From Arcicella gelida (GTDB taxonomy: Bacteria; Bacteroidota; Bacteroidia; Cytophagales; Spirosomataceae): a stretch of DNA of 64,000 nt. Location: contig NZ_JAYGIL010000014.1 in the NCBI RefSeq assembly GCF_034931025.1, forward strand, positions 1-64,000, written 5' to 3'. This document shows positions 60,625 through 64,000 of the stretch, piece after piece; the stretch's first letter is position 1, and every line of letters begins with the position of its first letter. Both the position numbers and the translations under genes were made by a program. The notes under the pieces were generated by a model. The model did no database searches, was not told the origin of the DNA, and was given only the letters and a program-made list of their open reading frames with translations.

Positions 60625-61944
60625 ATGTCAATTATATTAACAAAAGAAGAAGCTAAAAAAATCATAGATAAGGTTTTAGCCTTTTCAAAAGCAGACGAAA
60701 TGAGTGTGTCGCTAAGTGGTAGCCGCACAGGAAATATTCGTTATGCTAGAAATTCAGTTTCAACAAGCGGTGAATCACTTGACCTTTCTTTGGCAGTAAC
60801 CGCAGTATTTGGCAAACGTTCAGGTACGGCAACAATCAATGAATTTGATGATAAATCATTAGAAAAAACCGTTAGAAGAGCTGAAGAAATCGCCAAATTA
60901 GCCCCAGAAAACCCTGAATATGTGCCAATGCTTGGTCCACAAACATATTTAGAAACAAGTACTTTTTCAGAAAGTACAGCTAAAATCGACCCAGATTATC
61001 GTGCGAAAGCCGCTTTTGAAAGTATCGACCCTTGTTCTAAAAAAGGTTTGACAGCTGCGGGTTATTTAGAAGATTCTTCGGGTTTCAATGCTATGGGAAA
61101 TAGCAAAGGACTTTTTGCTTATAATAAATCAACTTCTATAGATTTTTCAATTACGGTGCGTACAGCCGACGGATTAGGTTCTGGTTATGCCATTCGTGAT
61201 TTTAACGATGTTTCAAAACTAAGTACTAAATCTGCAACTGAAATTGCAATGCAAAAGGCATTGGCTTCAAGTTCAGCAAAGGCTTTAGAACCGGGGAAAT
61301 ATACAGTAATTCTTGAACCTGCCGCTTCGATTGATTTATTGCAAAATATGATGCGAAGCATGGATGCTAGAAATGCTGACGAAGGTAGAAGTTTCTTGAG
61401 CAAAAAAGGTGGCGGTATTCGTTTAGGAGAAAAACTATTCGACGAAAGAGTAAACATTTATTCAGACCCAAGTAATCCTGAAATTCCTAAAGCTGGTTTT
61501 TCTGGTGATGGTCGTCCACAAGAAAAAATCTATTGGATAGAAAACGGGGTTGTAAAAAACCTTACTTATTCAAGATTCTGGGCAGAGAAAAAAGGCGTAA
61601 AAGCAACGCCACCACCATCAGGATTTATCATGGCTGGCGGTACAGAATCTTTGGCAGATTTGATTAAAGGAACTGAAAAGGGTATTTTGGTTACTCGTTT
61701 TTGGTACATACGTGCAGTTGATCCACAAACATTACTTTACACAGGACTTACTCGTGACGGTACTTTTTATATCGAAAAAGGACAAATTAAATATCCTATC
61801 AAGAATTTCCGTTTCAACGAAAGCCCAGTAATTATGCTTAATAATTTAGAAGCAATGGGTGCACCAATGCGTATTGGAGGTAGTTTGGTTCCTCCCTTAA
61901 AAATAAGAGACTTTACCTTCAGTAGTTTATCTGATGCGGTTTAG
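60625..61944 (+). CDS. pmbA: TldE/PmbA-family protein (TldE1)
   Basis: 439 aa from the ATG at 60625 (MSIILTKEEAKKIIDKVLAF), chosen over an in-frame ATG at 60568 that lies in the hairpin spacer. PmbA/TldE features: SLSGSRTGNIRYARNSVSTS, ADGLGSGYAIRDFND and GGTESLADLIKGTEKGILVTR. The zinc HExxxH motif is absent, as expected for the non-catalytic partner. No signal peptide or Tat motif is visible, although its TldD partner has one. Confidence 0.87.
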   Translation: MSIILTKEEAKKIIDKVLAFSKADEMSVSLSGSRTGNIRYARNSVSTSGESLDLSLAVTAVFGKRSGTATINEFDDKSLEKTVRRAEEIAKLAPENPEYVPMLGPQTYLETSTFSESTAKIDPDYRAKAAFESIDPCSKKGLTAAGYLEDSSGFNAMGNSKGLFAYNKSTSIDFSITVRTADGLGSGYAIRDFNDVSKLSTKSATEIAMQKALASSSAKALEPGKYTVILEPAASIDLLQNMMRSMDARNADEGRSFLSKKGGGIRLGEKLFDERVNIYSDPSNPEIPKAGFSGDGRPQEKIYWIENGVVKNLTYSRFWAEKKGVKATPPPSGFIMAGGTESLADLIKGTEKGILVTRFWYIRAVDPQTLLYTGLTRDGTFYIEKGQIKYPIKNFRFNESPVIMLNNLEAMGAPMRIGGSLVPPLKIRDFTFSSLSDAV

Positions 61945-61949
61945 TTGAT

Positions 61950-61994
61950 GAAGGTGAATGGCTGAAAACTCAGACCATTCACCTTCTTTATTTA
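61950..61994 (+). terminator. Terminator after tldE1
   Basis: Perfect 12-bp stem GAAGGTGAATGG (61950-61961) and CCATTCACCTTC (61975-61986) followed by TTTATTTA, 6 bp past the stop codon. The tldD2 cassette therefore likely has its own promoter within 61995-62199. Confidence 0.85.
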
Positions 61995-62199
61995 ACCATT
62001 CATCAAAATCATCATTTCAAAGTATTCATTACTTCATCAGAAACAATATATTTAGGTATTTGGAAAAACTCGCCAGAGCGGTTTTAGGAATGTCTTATTA
62101 ACTTTTAGCTTACTTTTAAAAGCCTTAATAAGTATAACTCCTTAGCTAATTTGTAGGTGTTTTTTCTCGTATCTATTTCAACTAAAAACTAAAAAAACT

Positions 62200-63840
62200 T
62201 TGAAAAGAAGAGATTTTATTCAAATGTCAGGCTTAGGAATGGGAGCAATGATGCTACCAAACATCCCGATTGTTGGAAGGCCTGTTTCCGCAGAAGCTCT
62301 TTTGGATGGTACTGTAGATGTAGCCATCAAAAAAAGATTAGCTGATGCTGCTCTTAATGCTGCCAAAGCCAAAGGTGCCACTTACACAGATGTAAGAATT
62401 GGGCGTTATCTCAATCAATTCGTGGTTACTCGTGAAGACAAAGTTCAGAATATTGTCAACACCGAATCCTATGGTGTAGGCGTAAGAGTAATTGCCAATG
62501 GTTGTTGGGGATTTGCTGCCGTTGTAGATGCCAAATCTGAAGCCGATACCGCTCGTGCAGCCGAAGAAGCTGTTGCGATTGCCAAAGCAAATGCCAAATT
62601 GATGACGCAACCCGTTCAATTAGCTCCACAAAAAGGTTTTGGTGAAGTTAGTTGGAAAGCTCCTATTCAAAAAAATGCTTTTGAAGTACCCATTAAAGAA
62701 AAAGTTGATTTATTGTTGGGTGTGAATGATGCTGCCATGAAAAATGGCGCTAACTACGTAAACTCAGTCATGTTTTTAGTGAATGAGCAAAAGTACTTTG
62801 CTTCTTCCGATGGTTCGTATATCGACCAAGATATTCACAGAATTTGGCCGATTTTTAATGTAACAACTATCGACCCTAAATCAGGAAAATTTGAAACTCG
62901 CCGTACATTGAGCGCTCCAATGGGAATGGGTTATGAATATCTTCAGACCAATCCAAGCGATAAAATTACAGGAATCACTACCCGCTACAACAAAGGTTAC
63001 GATATGTTGGAAGACGTTATCGCTGCCTCAAAACAAGCCAAAGAAAAGCTAACCGCAAAATCTGTTGAAGCTGGGAAGTACGATTTAGTATTAGACCCAT
63101 CGCATCTTTGGTTAACCATTCACGAATCGGTAGGTCACCCATTGGAACTTGACCGTGTATTGGGATATGAAGCCAATTTTGCAGGTACTTCATTTGCTAC
63201 TTTAGATAAATGGCAAAGTAAAAACTTCAACTACGGAAGTAAACAAGTAAATCTATTTGCTGATAAAACACAGGTAGGTTCGCTAGGTGCTGTTGGTTGG
63301 GACGATGAGGGCGTAAAAACTAAACAATGGGATTTAGTAAAAGACGGTACTTTGGTGAATTATCAAGCCATTCGTGACCAAGCCCATATTATCGGCGAAA
63401 AAGAATCTCATGGTTGTTGCTATGCAGATAGCTGGTCGTCGGTACAGTTTCAACGCATGGCAAATGTTTCGCTTGCTCCGGGCAAAACCCCTTTGTCGGT
63501 TGAAGAAATGATTAAAGATGTAAAAAAAGGAATTTATATCGTTGGCGATGGTTCTTTCTCGATTGACCAACAACGTTATAATTTCCAATTTGGCGGACAA
63601 TTGTATTATGAGATTAAGGATGGAAAAATTGTAGGAATGCTAAAAGATGTAGCTTACCAATCTAATACTCAGGAATTCTGGAATTCTTGCGTACAAGTTT
63701 GTGATGAGCGTGATTATCGTTTGGGTGGTTCTTTCTTTGATGGAAAAGGTCAGCCTTCGCAATCAAGTGCTGTTTCACATGGTAGTTCAACGGCTCGTTT
63801 TAATGGCGTAAATGTAATTAATACAGCACGTAAGATTTAA
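62200..63840 (+). CDS. tldD: TldD-family metallopeptidase with Tat signal, second copy (TldD2)
   Basis: 546 aa, starting with TTG at 62200-62202: the twin-arginine motif KRRDFIQMSG begins at the second residue, and the next in-frame ATG (residue 9) would remove it. HESVGH at residues 308-312, ELDRVLGYEANFAGTSFA and the FNGVNVINTARKI end mirror TldD1. The two proteins align throughout, a tandem duplication of the cassette with moderate divergence. Likely secreted by Tat and paired with the TldE that begins at 63969. Confidence 0.87.
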   Translation: MKRRDFIQMSGLGMGAMMLPNIPIVGRPVSAEALLDGTVDVAIKKRLADAALNAAKAKGATYTDVRIGRYLNQFVVTREDKVQNIVNTESYGVGVRVIANGCWGFAAVVDAKSEADTARAAEEAVAIAKANAKLMTQPVQLAPQKGFGEVSWKAPIQKNAFEVPIKEKVDLLLGVNDAAMKNGANYVNSVMFLVNEQKYFASSDGSYIDQDIHRIWPIFNVTTIDPKSGKFETRRTLSAPMGMGYEYLQTNPSDKITGITTRYNKGYDMLEDVIAASKQAKEKLTAKSVEAGKYDLVLDPSHLWLTIHESVGHPLELDRVLGYEANFAGTSFATLDKWQSKNFNYGSKQVNLFADKTQVGSLGAVGWDDEGVKTKQWDLVKDGTLVNYQAIRDQAHIIGEKESHGCCYADSWSSVQFQRMANVSLAPGKTPLSVEEMIKDVKKGIYIVGDGSFSIDQQRYNFQFGGQLYYEIKDGKIVGMLKDVAYQSNTQEFWNSCVQVCDERDYRLGGSFFDGKGQPSQSSAVSHGSSTARFNGVNVINTARKI

Positions 63841-63845
63841 ATAGC

Positions 63846-63930
63846 TTTATTGGCTTTATGCTATAAGCCATAGGCTATAAGCTTTTTAAAAAGGTTTATA
63901 GCTTACAGCCTAAAGCCTACTGCTTAGAGC
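63846..63930. repeat. tldD2-tldE2 intercistronic hairpin (GCTATAAGC type)
   Basis: GGCTATAAGC and TTTTT face AAAAA and GGTTTATAGC, with flanking GGCTTTATGCTATAAGCC and GCCTAAAGCCTACTGC repeats. Same placement and sequence style as the tldD1-tldE1 spacer. Confidence 0.7.
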
Positions 63931-63968
63931 AATTCAAACGTCCAAACTCCTTTAATCTCGAAATCAAC

Positions 63969-64000
63969 ATGTCAGTAATATTAACCGAAAGTGAAGCTAA
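63969..64000 (+). CDS. pmbA: TldE/PmbA-family protein, start only (TldE2)
   Basis: ATG at 63969 opens MSVILTESEA before the window ends. It matches the start of TldE1 (MSIILTKEEA) and has the same placement behind a tldD gene and hairpin spacer, so it is the partner of the second cassette. Partial by window boundary. Confidence 0.7.
   Translation, partial: MSVILTESEA

Overview
The window reads as chromosomal DNA of an AT-rich Bacteroidota, most likely Cytophagales (Spirosomataceae or a relative such as Emticicia or Arcicella). The support is a SusC/SusD pair, many TonB-dependent or beta-barrel outer-membrane proteins with an N-terminal carboxypeptidase-regulatory-like domain, TAnnTTTG-type promoters, weak Shine-Dalgarno sites, many DUF families common in Bacteroidota, and families of intergenic hairpin repeats. 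The genus is a guess. No rRNA, tRNA or CRISPR array was seen.

Layout. 1-0.8 kb: a truncated DUF1016 gene. 0.8-7.7 kb (minus): a complete ebo operon, eboA-B-C-D-E-F, a metabolite-processing and trafficking system known from cyanobacteria (scytonemin clusters), some algal plastids and scattered bacteria. 8.2-11.3 kb (plus): an LpxR-like lipid A deacylase, then hydroxypyruvate reductase and glycerate kinase overlapping by 4 bp. 11.5-13.7 kb (minus): a YceI protein and an MhqO/MhqD-like quinone or catechol detoxification pair. 13.9-19.9 kb (minus): DHDPS-family deaminase, hydroxyproline epimerase, APC permease and a GH127 beta-L-arabinofuranosidase, which fit together as a hydroxyproline-arabinoside (plant extensin-type) utilisation operon. 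21-28.2 kb: a second GH127, an outer-membrane beta-barrel protein and an ABC-F ATPase. 28.4-34.1 kb (minus): TerC, an esterase and small hypothetical genes. 34.6-38.3 kb (plus): GH78 alpha-L-rhamnosidase plus an SGNH esterase.

38.7-58.2 kb (minus): a large sulfate-ester scavenging region. It holds a TonB receptor, a LamG-like protein, three Cys-type sulfatases, SusC/SusD, a genuine formylglycine-generating enzyme with both catalytic cysteines, an orphan PstS-like binding protein with an EF-hand loop, two tiny membrane proteins (57 and 39 aa), a sterol-desaturase-type hydroxylase and a rhodanese-thioredoxin fusion. Three of its transcription units share a 17-bp palindrome in a promoter-like setting. 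58.9-64 kb (plus): two consecutive TldD-TldE cassettes. Both TldD proteins carry Tat signals and TldE1 carries none. The second TldE is cut off by the window end.

Repeats are a second theme. There are three copies of a ~240-bp structured element with terminal inverted repeats and covarying stems (11.3, 20.7 and 28.2 kb), a five-unit 41-bp tandem hairpin array at 34.3-34.5 kb, a C-rich 38-bp-arm hairpin inside the ebo operon, a four-hairpin block at 33.2 kb, and GCTTTAGGC- or GAGCTTTGAG-type hairpins that repeatedly sit between co-directional genes (eboE/eboF, susC/susD, sulfatase/FGE, tldD/tldE). All functional statements are inferred from sequence reading; no database search was run.
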